Positions 54,992 to 64,000 of a stretch of 64,000 bases of DNA are shown piece by piece. The position numbers and the translations under genes were made by a program. Position 1 is the first letter of the stretch. Every line of letters starts with the position of its first letter. The notes beneath the pieces are model-generated. The model had not been told where the DNA came from and searched no databases. It saw only the letters and a list, made by a program, of their open reading frames with translations. Source of the DNA: Spirobacillus cienkowskii (GTDB lineage: Bacteria; Bdellovibrionota_B; Oligoflexia; Silvanigrellales; Silvanigrellaceae); assembly GCF_037081835.1 (NCBI RefSeq), contig NZ_CP146516.1, forward strand, positions 2,173,577-2,237,576. The letters are read 5' to 3'.

Positions 54992-56566
54992 ATGGTACAA
55001 AAAGAAATCCCTAACATATTTGTAGAAAAAATTTTTTATAATTTAACTCCAGCAATACTTTATGAACATGCCTTAAAGTTTGAAGAAAGTAACATGATTA
55101 CAAATTCTGGGGCATTATCCTCATTATCTGGGATAAAAACAGGAAGAAGTCCAAAAGATAAAAGAATTGTTAAAAATTCTGATAGCGAGCGGGATGTAAA
55201 CTGGGGTAATATTAATATTCCAATCACACAAGAGTGTTTTAGCTCACTAAAAAAAAATGCTCTAGAATTTTTAAATAAACAACCTCATTTATATATTTGT
55301 GATGTGTTTGCAGGCTGGGAAAAAAAATTTAGATTAAAAGTTAGAGTTATTTGCACGCGTCCATATCATGCACTTTTTGTTAATAATATGTTTATTATAC
55401 CTAACGCAGAAGAACTAAAAGAATTCAATAATCCAGACTGTGTCATTTATAATGCAGGCTGTTATTTACCGCAAATATCTTTGCAAGAAATAGATTCTAA
55501 AACAAATATCAGTCTTAATTTAGAAACAAAAGAAATGATCATTTTAGGAACAGAGTATGCAGGAGAAATGAAAAAAGGGATATTTACATTAATGAATTAC
55601 CTTATGCCAAAACAAAATGTTTTATCAATGCATTGTTCTGTGACAGAAGGCCATAAAGGTGATGTGAGTATATTTTTAGGATTATCTGGTACAGGGAAAA
55701 CTACGTTATCGGCCGATCCCAACAGAAAACTGATTGGAGATGATGAACATTGCTGGCATGATAATGGTATTTTTAATATTGAAGGTGGTTGTTATGCCAA
55801 ATGTGATAACCTGTCTAAAGAAAAAGAACCAGAAATTTTTGCGGCAATTGGTTTTGGGAGTTTACTCGAAAATGTAGTGCTTCATCCGACAACTCGTATA
55901 CCAAACTACAATGATTTAAGTATTACAGAAAACACGAGAGCCTCTTATAAGCTAGAATCTATCCCTAGCTCTAAAATACCTGCAATAACAACACATGCTA
56001 ACAACATTATTTTTCTAACCTGCGATGCTTTTGGCGTATTGCCTGCTGTAAGTTTATTAACTCCAGAGCAAGCGTTATACTATTTTATTAGTGGATATAC
56101 CGCCAAAATTTCTGGTACCGAAGTTGGTATCAAAGAACCAGTTGCCACGTTTTCTGCCTGCTTTGGCGCTCCATTTATGGTTTTTTCTCCTATTAAATAT
56201 GCCGATTTATTAAAACAAAAGCTACAACAAGACAAAAATATCAATACCTGGCTTATCAATACAGGATGGATTGGTGGCGCCTATGGTGTTGGAAAACGCA
56301 TTTCTTTAAAATATACCAGAGCAATTATCGATGCAATTCATGATGGTACTTTAATAAAAGAAGAATTTATAAATTTTGAAATTTTTAACCTTAAGATACC
56401 CAAAAACGCAAATCGCATACCAAACCATATTTTAAATCCAAAAGAAACTTGGAAAAACAAGCTTAATTACGACGATAATCGCCTTAAATTAGCTAAATTA
56501 TTTATAGAAAACTTTAAAAATATTCAAGATATTAATTTCCTTCATCACGCCGGACCTCAAGTTTAA
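54992..56566 (+). CDS. pckA: phosphoenolpyruvate carboxykinase (ATP)
   Basis: A 524-residue gluconeogenic enzyme converting oxaloacetate and ATP to PEP. The P-loop is GLSGTGKTT (230-238), and the metal/kinase-1a motif IGDDEH is at 248-253. LNTGWIGGAYGVGKR-like sequence appears as NTGWIGGAYGVGKRISLKYT. Length is near the family average of about 530. AAAAGGAG precedes the ATG. It suggests that carbon is drawn from amino acids or organic acids. Confidence 0.96.
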   Translation: MVQKEIPNIFVEKIFYNLTPAILYEHALKFEESNMITNSGALSSLSGIKTGRSPKDKRIVKNSDSERDVNWGNINIPITQECFSSLKKNALEFLNKQPHLYICDVFAGWEKKFRLKVRVICTRPYHALFVNNMFIIPNAEELKEFNNPDCVIYNAGCYLPQISLQEIDSKTNISLNLETKEMIILGTEYAGEMKKGIFTLMNYLMPKQNVLSMHCSVTEGHKGDVSIFLGLSGTGKTTLSADPNRKLIGDDEHCWHDNGIFNIEGGCYAKCDNLSKEKEPEIFAAIGFGSLLENVVLHPTTRIPNYNDLSITENTRASYKLESIPSSKIPAITTHANNIIFLTCDAFGVLPAVSLLTPEQALYYFISGYTAKISGTEVGIKEPVATFSACFGAPFMVFSPIKYADLLKQKLQQDKNINTWLINTGWIGGAYGVGKRISLKYTRAIIDAIHDGTLIKEEFINFEIFNLKIPKNANRIPNHILNPKETWKNKLNYDDNRLKLAKLFIENFKNIQDINFLHHAGPQV

Positions 56567-56757
56567 ATAATCAATAATATCAATAATATAAAATTTCAAA
56601 ATATCCCTTCATTTTTGATTGTATCTAAATATATAACATATTGTATTTATTATAAAATATTTAATATTATTGAATTTATTAGATTTTTATAAAAAGTTAT
56701 TGACATTGCTATTACTATGAGTGATTCCTTCATTGTTAATTTAGAAAGGAATTTGTT

Positions 56758-57387
56758 GTGATTAATATTATTTTTAAAAAAACCAACCTTTTAACAGCCT
56801 CTTTGCTTGTAATATCAGTGGTATCTTGTGGTAAGCCTTATGAATATACACCTAGCAACAATAGTAAGTATCCGGTACGGTATCCAGCTAATTATAATTC
56901 CAAGATACTTAAAGACTTAAACGAAGCTTGTGATGAAATAAAATCTGCACTTAATGAAAATATTGCAGTTCTTAATGCACTCATCACTGCGTTAAAGCCC
57001 AATCAAGGTATTAATAGAGTCAATAGCAATAAAAATGCTCAAATTGTAACAGCAACTATATCTGAACTTGACTTACTTAAAGCTAAATTTGAAATGATGA
57101 ACAACTCGAACAACATTATTCGTTCACAAATACCAAGGTCCATAACACCTGTAGGTTTAAGTCAGTCTATGTTAGATAACTTTATTAGACAAAATTCAGA
57201 AACAAATGCTGATAATATTTTAGAGACTAGAAATAAATTATTTGAAATTTTTAATGATAGCAGTGTTAATGTTTTAATAAATTCTTCAGAAATATTTAAT
57301 ATTAAAGAAAAAATAAAGAAATTAAGCAATATTCACAGTAATACGCCGTCCACTAAGTTTGTTGGCAACATAGATAACCAAAAATAA
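56758..57387 (+). CDS. lipoprotein of unknown function, 3' end replaced by an insertion sequence
   Basis: A 209-residue predicted lipoprotein. The signal peptide ends in a lipobox-like VVSC with Cys24 as lipidation site. The rest is hydrophilic, helical and Asn/Ser-rich. The start is GTG with AGAAAGGAA upstream. The last 14 codons belong to the IS630 element, which begins at 57344. Without the element and one TA, the frame would end HSN-IITIN-stop near 58555, giving about 200 residues. Only the extreme C-terminus is changed, so it may still work. Confidence 0.75.
   Translation: MINIIFKKTNLLTASLLVISVVSCGKPYEYTPSNNSKYPVRYPANYNSKILKDLNEACDEIKSALNENIAVLNALITALKPNQGINRVNSNKNAQIVTATISELDLLKAKFEMMNNSNNIIRSQIPRSITPVGLSQSMLDNFIRQNSETNADNILETRNKLFEIFNDSSVNVLINSSEIFNIKEKIKKLSNIHSNTPSTKFVGNIDNQK
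57342..57343 (+). repeat. left TA target duplication of the IS630 element
   Basis: TA next to the left terminal repeat, with a matching TA at 58537-58538. TA duplication is the rule for IS630/Tc1-type elements. Confidence 0.7.
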
Positions 57388-58536
57388 ATATTTATACGGA
57401 AATTGATGAATATTGAAAACAGGATATGCTGCAGTTAACATTCGTACTTTCTTTTATAAAAGGACACTGCAGCACAATGAATAATGTACAACAACTTATG
57501 GATGATTTAAAGAGAATACCTCAAAATAAATTAAGTTTTAATCTTTTACGTCGATTATTTATAATTTTTTTATATTCCGTAGGATTTTCTGAAAAAAAGA
57601 TTGAAACTTTATTATGCCTTTCAAGAGGACGGGCAAATTATTGGGTTTCAAACTATAAGAATAATGGTATTTATTTTTTACTTGATAAACCACGTTCTGG
57701 TCGTCCATCCTTTGTAAATAAAGAAGAAGTTGAAATTTTAAAAACTGAAATCATTCAATTAAATTCTGAATTTAATGAGGAAAAAGTTGTTCATGCTCAA
57801 ATAATAAATAGTATTATAGAATCCAAAACGAAATTAAAAAAAAATTTAGTAAAAGTGGGTTATACAAGTTCCTTCAAAGAACATTAATAAGAAGAGTTGT
57901 TCCAAGAACAAAGCATATAAAAAATGATCCAGAAAAAATGGCCGAATGGATTAAAGATTTACCAAATAAAATTAATGAAATTAAAGTAAAAAATCCAGGA
58001 AAAAAAATAAACATAGATTTTCAAGATGAATCACGATTTGGACAAATGACAATAAAAGCTGGTATTTGGAGTCCTTTCCCAATCAGACCAGAATTTAAAA
58101 CTCAAATGGGTTATTTAAACTCATGGATGTATGCTACTGCTAACAAAGATACGGGCAAATATTTTGGAATGATATTACCAAATTTAAATGTTGAAAACAT
58201 GCAAATTTTTATCAATGAGTACTCCAAGACCGTACCTAAGAATGAGCATATTATTATTATACTAGATGGAGCTAGTGCACATAAAAGCAAAAAATTAATT
58301 TTACCCCAAAATATATCATTTATTTTTTTACCTTCATTTTCTCCAGAGTTAAATCCAATTGAAAGGTTATGGAGTTATTTTAAAAGGAATCACTTATCAT
58401 TTAAAATTTATAAAGATTATGAAGATCTCGTTCAAAAATGCTCTAGTGGTTGGAATCAATTAACACAAAAAATTGTCAAGTCAATTATGAATTCAAAACC
58501 TAAGGCAAGCTTATGTTAAAAACTTAGTGGACGGCG
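57344..58536 (+). mobile_element. IS630-family insertion sequence
   Basis: An element of 1193 bases bounded by perfect terminal inverted repeats: CGCCGTCCACTAAGTTT at 57344-57360 and its inverse at 58520-58536, each flanked by TA. It carries one transposase gene spread over two frames. It inserted into the final codons of the lipoprotein gene and lies upstream of the TolC-RND cluster. Confidence 0.9.
57477..58519 (+). CDS. IS630-family transposase, two frames joined at a 9-A tract
   Basis: The first frame (57477-57887) encodes the helix-turn-helix part (FSEKKIETLLCLSRGRANYW). The second, offset by -1 and extending back to the tract at 57836-57844, encodes the DDE domain: DFQDESRFG, IILDGASAHKSK and SPELNPIERLW. 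Joining in the A9 run gives KTKLKKK-FSKSGLYKF and a complete protein of about 347 residues. This may be programmed -1 frameshifting or transcript slippage, which is known in several IS families. It may also be an inactive copy or a homopolymer sequencing error. Confidence 0.8.
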
Positions 58537-58538
58537 TA
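58537..58538 (+). repeat. right TA target duplication of the IS630 element
   Basis: TA directly after the right terminal repeat; partner of the TA at 57342-57343. Confidence 0.7.
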
Positions 58539-58771
58539 TAATTACTATAAATTAGAAAGTAATTTAGAGTTGCTTAACATTTATGCTAAATAAAAAATTT
58601 GATTATAAATTAAAATTACCAAACACACCATAATTCCTTCTACTTTAAAAATCTAATAAATAACTGCATTCTATACTCTTTATATTAACGAAATAGGCAA
58701 ATTTTGCTCACCATTAAAAAAAATTTTAGATAAACTGAATATTAATATATTAAATAAAGGATTGGTATTTC

Positions 58772-60109
58772 ATGCTATTTAAAATCAATAAATATTTAGT
58801 TAAAATTTGTGCTATCATAAATTTTAACTCTGTATATGGCCTTGAAGAAATCTCATTTCCTAAAATTTGGGAAATGGTTGTCAAAAACTCTTATATTAAC
58901 AAGTCATTAAATTTAATGATAGAATCCTCAAATAGCAGCGTAGATAGGCAATCCCGGTATTGGCTTCCTAGTTTATATGTAAATTCACAGTTTATGTCTA
59001 CAAATGATCCTACTTTAACTTTTATCAATTATTTAGGAGAAGGCCAAGTTAAACAAGAAGATTTTGTACCTTCCACACTCAATACTCCATCATACAACTC
59101 GTTCAATTCTACTCAGATAGGTTTGAATTTCTTACTTTATGATGGCAGTTCAAGAGCATCTTACTCAAAAGCACAAAAGCATGCTTCAAAAGCATTAGAA
59201 TACAAAAAAAATTCTGAATTAGTAAATTTATACGTAAAAACTTTAAGAGAGTATTCAAATATAATCAATGCAGAAAATTATCTAAAAGAGTTAAATGAAA
59301 CAGAAAAAAATGTAGAAAAATTAATAAATAACTATCATATAGGTGAAAAATCAAATCCAGTTGGCTATAGCGGTTTATTAAGCCTAAAAGCAATCATGAA
59401 CAAAATAAATTTTTTAATTCATGATATCAATACAAATATAAAAAATTCCAAAGTTACATTAAATTTAATGGCGGGAAATAAAAATAAAGAATGGAAAATA
59501 TTAAATTTACCAATCGAAAAATTTGTCTCTATCTACTTTAATAAATCAAACAGCTCTCCTAGTTCCTATCAATATCTAGAGCAAATGGAAAAGTCATTTT
59601 CTATTAAAGAAAAAATTACCGCAGAAAAAGCAAAGTATCTACCGAAGATAGGCTTATTCAGCCAGGCAAATATTTTCGGAGGAGATAGAGGTATTAAAAA
59701 ATCTTATATTTTTGGAATTAATATCACCCTCAATTTTATGGCTTCTGATCTTGGAGCGGCATCAGAGGTAGAACTATTGTCTCAAGCAAAAGAAGAAGCT
59801 GCAAGAGAAATTGACTTATCAGAAAAAATAATGTCAGAAATTTCTGAAGAAAATTTGAGATCAATTAACGTCAAGCTTGATCTCACATTAAATAATGAAG
59901 AAATTCTAAATGAACAACTCAAAGTATTAAGTAGCTTATTTAAAAATGGCAGCACATCAGTTGCGCAAATAACAGAAGTATACAATAAAAAAACAGATAT
60001 ATTACAAAATAAATACACATTAAAAAAATATTTATTAGATGCTGATTTAGCAAAAATTTCCCTATCTCAAAAAAATGTAGAACCTAAAGATATATGGAGT
60101 TTAAAATGA
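58772..60109 (+). CDS. TolC-like outer-membrane efflux protein
   Basis: A 445-residue protein of the OEP family. A signal peptide (to about residue 24, VYG) is followed by two similar halves of long amphipathic helices separated by beta-like segments (TQIGLNFLLYDGSSRASYSK, and YIFGINITLNFMASDLGAAS in the second half). Such proteins form trimeric channels through the outer membrane and periplasm. Its stop overlaps the start of the RND gene (ATGA), so the two are translated together. Confidence 0.85.
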   Translation: MLFKINKYLVKICAIINFNSVYGLEEISFPKIWEMVVKNSYINKSLNLMIESSNSSVDRQSRYWLPSLYVNSQFMSTNDPTLTFINYLGEGQVKQEDFVPSTLNTPSYNSFNSTQIGLNFLLYDGSSRASYSKAQKHASKALEYKKNSELVNLYVKTLREYSNIINAENYLKELNETEKNVEKLINNYHIGEKSNPVGYSGLLSLKAIMNKINFLIHDINTNIKNSKVTLNLMAGNKNKEWKILNLPIEKFVSIYFNKSNSSPSSYQYLEQMEKSFSIKEKITAEKAKYLPKIGLFSQANIFGGDRGIKKSYIFGINITLNFMASDLGAASEVELLSQAKEEAAREIDLSEKIMSEISEENLRSINVKLDLTLNNEEILNEQLKVLSSLFKNGSTSVAQITEVYNKKTDILQNKYTLKKYLLDADLAKISLSQKNVEPKDIWSLK

Positions 60110-63100
60110 ATAAGAAATCTTTAGGTATAGCAGGAAAAATAAGCCAAAAATTTATTCACTCTAAGTTAACAATTATTATTGTATTTTTAAGTATACTAAT
60201 TGGAGTTATTGCAGTTTGGTTAACACCAAAAGAAGAAGAACCACAAATATCTGTGCCGATGATAGATATTCAAACATACTCGCCAAACTTTGAAGAAGCA
60301 CATGAGGTTGAACGAAAAGTAACAGAGCCTATAGAAAGAGCTGTTTGGGGATTAGATGGTGTAGAGTATGTGTATTCATCAAGCAGCCCGCATCAAAGTC
60401 TTGTTACTGTTCGTTTTAAAGTAGGTGAACCTATAGAACCTAGCCTTGTTAAGGTGCATCATAAATTACTTGAAATTAATAATGAAATTAATAATTATAT
60501 TTTACCTTCAAAAGTAAAATCATATTCAATTGATGATGTTCCGTTTTTAACAATCACTTTTAGCTCACCAAGCATTGATGATACAAAATTAAGAAATTTA
60601 ATCGCTCCTTTAGCCAGAGAGCTCTCATCAACCCCTGATTTAAACAAAGTAGAATTATTAGGAGGTAAAAAAAGAGCTATTAGAATTATTGTCGACCCTA
60701 AATTGTTAGAAAAAAAAGGTGTTACATTAAGGCAAGTATCCCAGGCAATCATTTTAAATGATTCAATAAAATATGCGGGAAAAGATTGGGGTCAAGAAAA
60801 AGTTTTTGATGTAGAAGTTGGTGGTCATTATAAAACCGCAGAAGATATTAAAAATATTGCAATAGGACAACGCGGTGGTGTGATTGTTAAAATCCATGAT
60901 GTAGCAAAAATATTAGACACCACAGAAGAACGCGTTCGAGAATCTGTTTTAATTGAAAGCAACGATACAAGCGCGATTAATAATGCAGTCTCTTTATCTT
61001 TTAGTAAAAGAAAAGGAACTAATGTTGTTATGCTTTCTCAACAACTACTAGCAAGAGCAAGTGCATTTAGTAAAACACTACCTACTGAAATTAAAATGTC
61101 AATTGTTCGCGATTACGGATCAACAGCAGCAGATAAAACAAAAGAACTGATAGAACATTTATTACTAGCAACCCTATCTGTCAGCGTATTAATTGCAATA
61201 TTTATGGGTTTAAGAGCTTCTTTAGTAATTGCAATTGCAATACCTGTTACTTTATCATTAACATTAGCAACTTACTACTTTATGGGATATACACTCAATC
61301 GGGTTACACTATTTGCACTAATATTTTCTATCGGAATTTTAGTAGATGATGCTATTGTTGTTTTTGAAAATATTGAGCGTCATATAAAAGAAAATAAAGT
61401 AAATTTTTTACAGGCAACAATTAATGCTGTATCAGAAGTTGGTAATCCTACAATTCTTGCAACATTCACAGTTATTGCATCCATTCTTCCAATGGCGTTT
61501 GTTAGCGGCATGATGGGTCCTTATATGAAACCAATTCCGGTTGGTGCAAGTTTTGCTATGATTATATCCTTATTTGTAGCGTTTATTGTAACACCTTGGG
61601 CTGCAGTCAGATTATTAAAATCTCATCATAATCATCACATAAATACTACTCAAAAACAGGGAAAATTAGACAAAATTTATAGAAACATTATGAATTACCT
61701 ACTAAGTAGCAAAAAATATACAACATCATTTCTCATCATGACATGTGTTTTATTTTTAATTTCAATTTCTTTATTTTATTTTAAAAGTGTTAAAGTTAAA
61801 ATGTTACCTTTTGATAATAAAAATGAATTTCAAATTCTTCTAGATTATTCTACAACTACAACACTTAAAAACTCTATAGATATGTCTAAAAAATTAGCAA
61901 TAAAACTTTTTGAAAATAAAAATATTGATAAAATTCAAATTTTTTCTGGAGAACCAGCTCCATTTTCTTTTTCTGGTATGGTAAAGCACACATTTTTAAG
62001 ACATACTGACTATCAAAATGATTTGCATATTGTTCTAAAAGATAAGGAAAAAAGAGAGGAATCAAGCCATAGTGTTATTGAAAATATCAGAAAAATTGTT
62101 AATAAATTTTCTGACGAAAATAATGTAACCAGTAAAATACTAGAAATACCTCCAGGTTCACCTGTACTTGCAACTGTTGTTGCAGAAATTTATGCGCCAA
62201 ACTCCAAGTTAAGAGAAAAGGCAGCAAAGGATGTCCTTAACGTATTTCAAAATGAACTTTCAGTAGTTGACTTAGATTACTCTTGGAGATTACAAAGACC
62301 AAGAAAAATATACTCCTATAACCAATTTAAGGGCGGCATTCTTGGAACAAACGCGAGTGAAATTAGCTTAAGTGGCAGATATACGTTTTCAGAAAATTCG
62401 TTAGTCACCTTAAATGATATTTCTAGTCCAGAAGATGTTAGTATAGATTTATCTATTGATAATTCTATTCGATCAGGTAGTAGTCCATTTCAAAATCAAT
62501 CTGTTTCATCTTTTGATACAGGTTTTTCAGCTGTAGAAAAAGTTCTTGATCCACCAATAATTAAAGAAACAGAAACAATTTTTAGAAAAAATTTAAAGCC
62601 AGTTAGCTATATTATGAGCGAACTTTCTGGATCTGAGGAAGCTCCTGTTTACGGAATACAAAAACTTGCAAAAAATATTACTTATCCATTGCAAATTAGA
62701 GAGGTTCCTTGGGATATTAATCAGGCAATCGTAAAGTGGGATGGTGAATGGTTTATTACTTACGAGGTTTTTCGCGATTTAGGATTATCTTTTGCTATTG
62801 TTTTAATTTTAATTTACGTGCTTGTAGTTGGTTGGTTTAAAAGTTATTTAGTACCCATAGCAATTATGGCACCTATTCCTATTAGTTTAATTGGCATTGT
62901 TCCAGGACATGCGATATTTGGTGCTTATTTTACAGCAACATCCATGATTGGATTTATAGCTGGAGCTGGAATAATTGTTAGAAATTCTATAATTCTAATT
63001 GACTTTATTGAAAATCAATTAACAGAAGGCATCCCATTAAAAGAGGCAGTTATAAATTCTGGTGTAACACGATTTCGCCCGATGTTACTTACTGCTGCAG

Positions 63101-63294
63101 CTGTAATAGTGGGAAGCGGTGTTATCTTATTTGACCCAATTTTTCAAGGTTTAGCAATTAGTTTAATGTTTGGCGAAGTTGCAGCAACAATCCTAAGTTT
63201 CTTTGCAATTCCTGTTTTATACTTTTGGATTGTCGGAAAAAAAAGAGCATCTGAACTATTAATAAATAAGGAAAATTTAAATCATGAAAATTGA
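60106..63294 (+). CDS. RND-family efflux pump inner-membrane permease
   Basis: A 1062-residue proton-driven exporter of the AcrB/HAE type. It has TM1 at about 20-40, a large periplasmic loop, and helices 2-6 from about 350. The proton relay pair is Asp414-Asp415 (GILVDDAIVVFENIERH). A second periplasmic loop and helices 8-12 follow (ATSMIGFIAGAGIIVRNSII). The start ATG at 60106 overlaps the TolC-like stop by four bases. No periplasmic adaptor gene is present between or next to them. The substrate is unknown; similar pumps are annotated as multidrug or heavy-metal exporters. Confidence 0.92.
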   Translation: MNKKSLGIAGKISQKFIHSKLTIIIVFLSILIGVIAVWLTPKEEEPQISVPMIDIQTYSPNFEEAHEVERKVTEPIERAVWGLDGVEYVYSSSSPHQSLVTVRFKVGEPIEPSLVKVHHKLLEINNEINNYILPSKVKSYSIDDVPFLTITFSSPSIDDTKLRNLIAPLARELSSTPDLNKVELLGGKKRAIRIIVDPKLLEKKGVTLRQVSQAIILNDSIKYAGKDWGQEKVFDVEVGGHYKTAEDIKNIAIGQRGGVIVKIHDVAKILDTTEERVRESVLIESNDTSAINNAVSLSFSKRKGTNVVMLSQQLLARASAFSKTLPTEIKMSIVRDYGSTAADKTKELIEHLLLATLSVSVLIAIFMGLRASLVIAIAIPVTLSLTLATYYFMGYTLNRVTLFALIFSIGILVDDAIVVFENIERHIKENKVNFLQATINAVSEVGNPTILATFTVIASILPMAFVSGMMGPYMKPIPVGASFAMIISLFVAFIVTPWAAVRLLKSHHNHHINTTQKQGKLDKIYRNIMNYLLSSKKYTTSFLIMTCVLFLISISLFYFKSVKVKMLPFDNKNEFQILLDYSTTTTLKNSIDMSKKLAIKLFENKNIDKIQIFSGEPAPFSFSGMVKHTFLRHTDYQNDLHIVLKDKEKREESSHSVIENIRKIVNKFSDENNVTSKILEIPPGSPVLATVVAEIYAPNSKLREKAAKDVLNVFQNELSVVDLDYSWRLQRPRKIYSYNQFKGGILGTNASEISLSGRYTFSENSLVTLNDISSPEDVSIDLSIDNSIRSGSSPFQNQSVSSFDTGFSAVEKVLDPPIIKETETIFRKNLKPVSYIMSELSGSEEAPVYGIQKLAKNITYPLQIREVPWDINQAIVKWDGEWFITYEVFRDLGLSFAIVLILIYVLVVGWFKSYLVPIAIMAPIPISLIGIVPGHAIFGAYFTATSMIGFIAGAGIIVRNSIILIDFIENQLTEGIPLKEAVINSGVTRFRPMLLTAAAVIVGSGVILFDPIFQGLAISLMFGEVAATILSFFAIPVLYFWIVGKKRASELLINKENLNHEN

Positions 63295-63472
63295 AAATAA
63301 AATTCGTGCCGTTGCAGGAATTTTTATCCTTATAAGTTTACTACTATCACATTTTTATTCAAATTATTGGTTAATTTTAAATGCATTTGTTGGAGCTAAT
63401 CTTTTACAATCTAGCTATACTAATTTTTGTCCATTAGAGAAGATTTTAAATAGATTTGATAAAAAATTTTAA
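63284..63472 (+). CDS. small DUF2892-like membrane protein
   Basis: A 62-residue protein with two hydrophobic segments (AGIFILISLLLSHFYS and YWLILNAFVGANLLQSSYTN) and the CPLEKILNRF ending seen in DUF2892/YgaP-type inner-membrane proteins. It overlaps the end of the RND gene by eleven bases, so it belongs to the same operon. The family often lies near sulfur- or redox-related genes; the role is unknown. Confidence 0.75.
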   Translation: MKIENKIRAVAGIFILISLLLSHFYSNYWLILNAFVGANLLQSSYTNFCPLEKILNRFDKKF

Positions 63473-63521
63473 GATAATTTATTTTATTAGGATATTTTTC
63501 ATTTTAATTAGAGGATAGATT

Positions 63522-64000
63522 ATGAATAGTTTCTTAGTTGAAATGTCTAGAGCTCACTTTGCAATGACTGCAATGTATCATTTTTTATTTGTACCTCTCA
63601 CTTTAGGTCTTTCATTTTTAGTCGCATTTTTAGAGACTATTTACTATAAAACTCAAGATGAAAACTGGAAAAAAATCACCAAATTCTGGATGATGCTACT
63701 TGCCATTAACTTCGCTATTGGAGCTGCAAGCGGAATTATAATGGAGTTTGAATTTGGAACAAACTGGGCCAACTACTCTTGGACTGTTGGAGATATTTTT
63801 GGCACCCCACTAGCGATTGAAGGTCTTTTGGCTTTTTTTCTTGAAACAACTTTTTTTATTGTCATGATTTTTGGATGGGAAAGAGTTTCAAAAAGATTTC
63901 ATTTAGTTTCTACCTGGCTTTTTGCTATTGGCTCAAATCTTTCTGCATATTGGATACTAATTGCCAATGGCTGGATGCAAAATCCCGTAGGAACAAAATT
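63522..64000 (+). CDS. cydA: cytochrome bd ubiquinol oxidase subunit I (3' end outside window)
   Basis: The first 159 residues of Cyd[21 protein letters not shown] contains the haem b595 ligand His20 (His19 in E. coli). [19 protein letters not shown] and [16 protein letters not shown] follow, with Glu100 and Glu108 equivalent to E. coli Glu99 and Glu107. [20 protein letters not shown] is strongly conserved. The enzyme is a high-affinity quinol oxidase of the inner membrane. GAGGATAG precedes the ATG. cydB presumably follows outside the window. Confidence 0.95.
   Translation, partial: MNSFLVEMSRAHFAMTAMYHFLFVPLTLGLSFLVAFLETIYYKTQDENWKKITKFWMMLLAINFAIGAASGIIMEFEFGTNWANYSWTVGDIFGTPLAIEGLLAFFLETTFFIVMIFGWERVSKRFHLVSTWLFAIGSNLSAYWILIANGWMQNPVGTK

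Noticed and set aside
56700-56730. TTGACA promoter before the lipoprotein gene
   Set aside because: The -35 is perfect, but no acceptable -10 lies 16-18 bases downstream; TATGAG is only ten bases away.
1-64000. tRNA genes, rRNA genes, CRISPR arrays and riboswitches
   Set aside because: Spacers were scanned by eye for T-loop motifs, regular repeats and known riboswitch cores (including FMN before ribD); none was found.

Overview
The window is a low-GC (clearly AT-rich) chromosome segment of a Gram-negative bacterium. Kdo activation (kdsB), a LapB-type LPS regulator, a TolC/RND pair, predicted beta-barrel proteins and signal-peptide proteins all point to an outer membrane. Gene content, base composition and several lineage-restricted proteins suggest Oligoflexia/Silvanigrellales (Bdellovibrionota). 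That placement is from memory of the group, not from a search, so it is tentative.

Region 1 (1-2.0 kb) holds the 3' part of an EamA exporter and an alpha/beta hydrolase. Region 2 (2.1-29.4 kb, all minus strand) is the translation/transcription supercluster, read from high to low coordinate: etfB-etfA, rplK-rplA, an L10-type leader, rplJ-rplL, rpoB-rpoC, rpsJ-rplC-rplD-rplW-rplB-rpsS-rplV-rpsC-rplP-rpmC-rpsQ-rplN-rplE-rpsN-rpsH-rplF-rplR-rpsE-rpmD-rplO-secY-adk-infA-rpmJ-rpsM-rpsK-rpoA-rplQ, a bidirectional terminator, and a candidate 6S RNA. Several usual members are absent from their usual places: rpsL, rpsG, fusA and tuf between rpoC and rpsJ; rplX between rplN and rplE; rpsD between rpsK and rpoA; secE and nusG before rplK. 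fusA stands alone at 52.5 kb. adk as read carries a -1 frame disruption in a 7-T tract beside its P-loop.

Region 3 (29.5-38.1 kb) mixes housekeeping genes (uvrC, ribD, rpsO) with accessory genes: a secreted nuclease, an apparently catalytically dead Xer-like recombinase flanked by a ~170-bp inverted-repeat element, and a two-gene unit of unknown function whose second gene resembles a phage CI/S24-type regulator and whose promoter lies inside an inverted repeat. Region 4 (38.2-47.1 kb) holds a 1054-residue predicted zinc metalloprotease with a likely C-terminal barrel, translationally coupled to kdsB; divergent from them are lapB-like, rsmB, a histidine-kinase-like ATPase and pta.

Region 5 (47.4-50.1 kb) has two tandem paralogous small beta-barrel-like genes. 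The first is split by an intact IS982-like element that can be removed in silico to restore the frame exactly. Region 6 (50.1-56.6 kb) has ackA, a SCO1-type copper protein, fusA, a small cytochrome c and pckA. Region 7 (56.7-64 kb) has a lipoprotein whose 3' end was replaced by an IS630 insertion, the IS630 element itself (transposase in two frames meeting at a 9-A tract), a TolC-like gene coupled to an RND pump without an adaptor gene between them, a DUF2892-like membrane protein and the start of cydA.

No tRNA, rRNA, CRISPR array or replication origin was recognised. Many genes use TTG or GTG starts backed by good ribosome binding sites. Where the longest frame began at a poor non-ATG codon, the start was moved to the best Shine-Dalgarno-supported codon.
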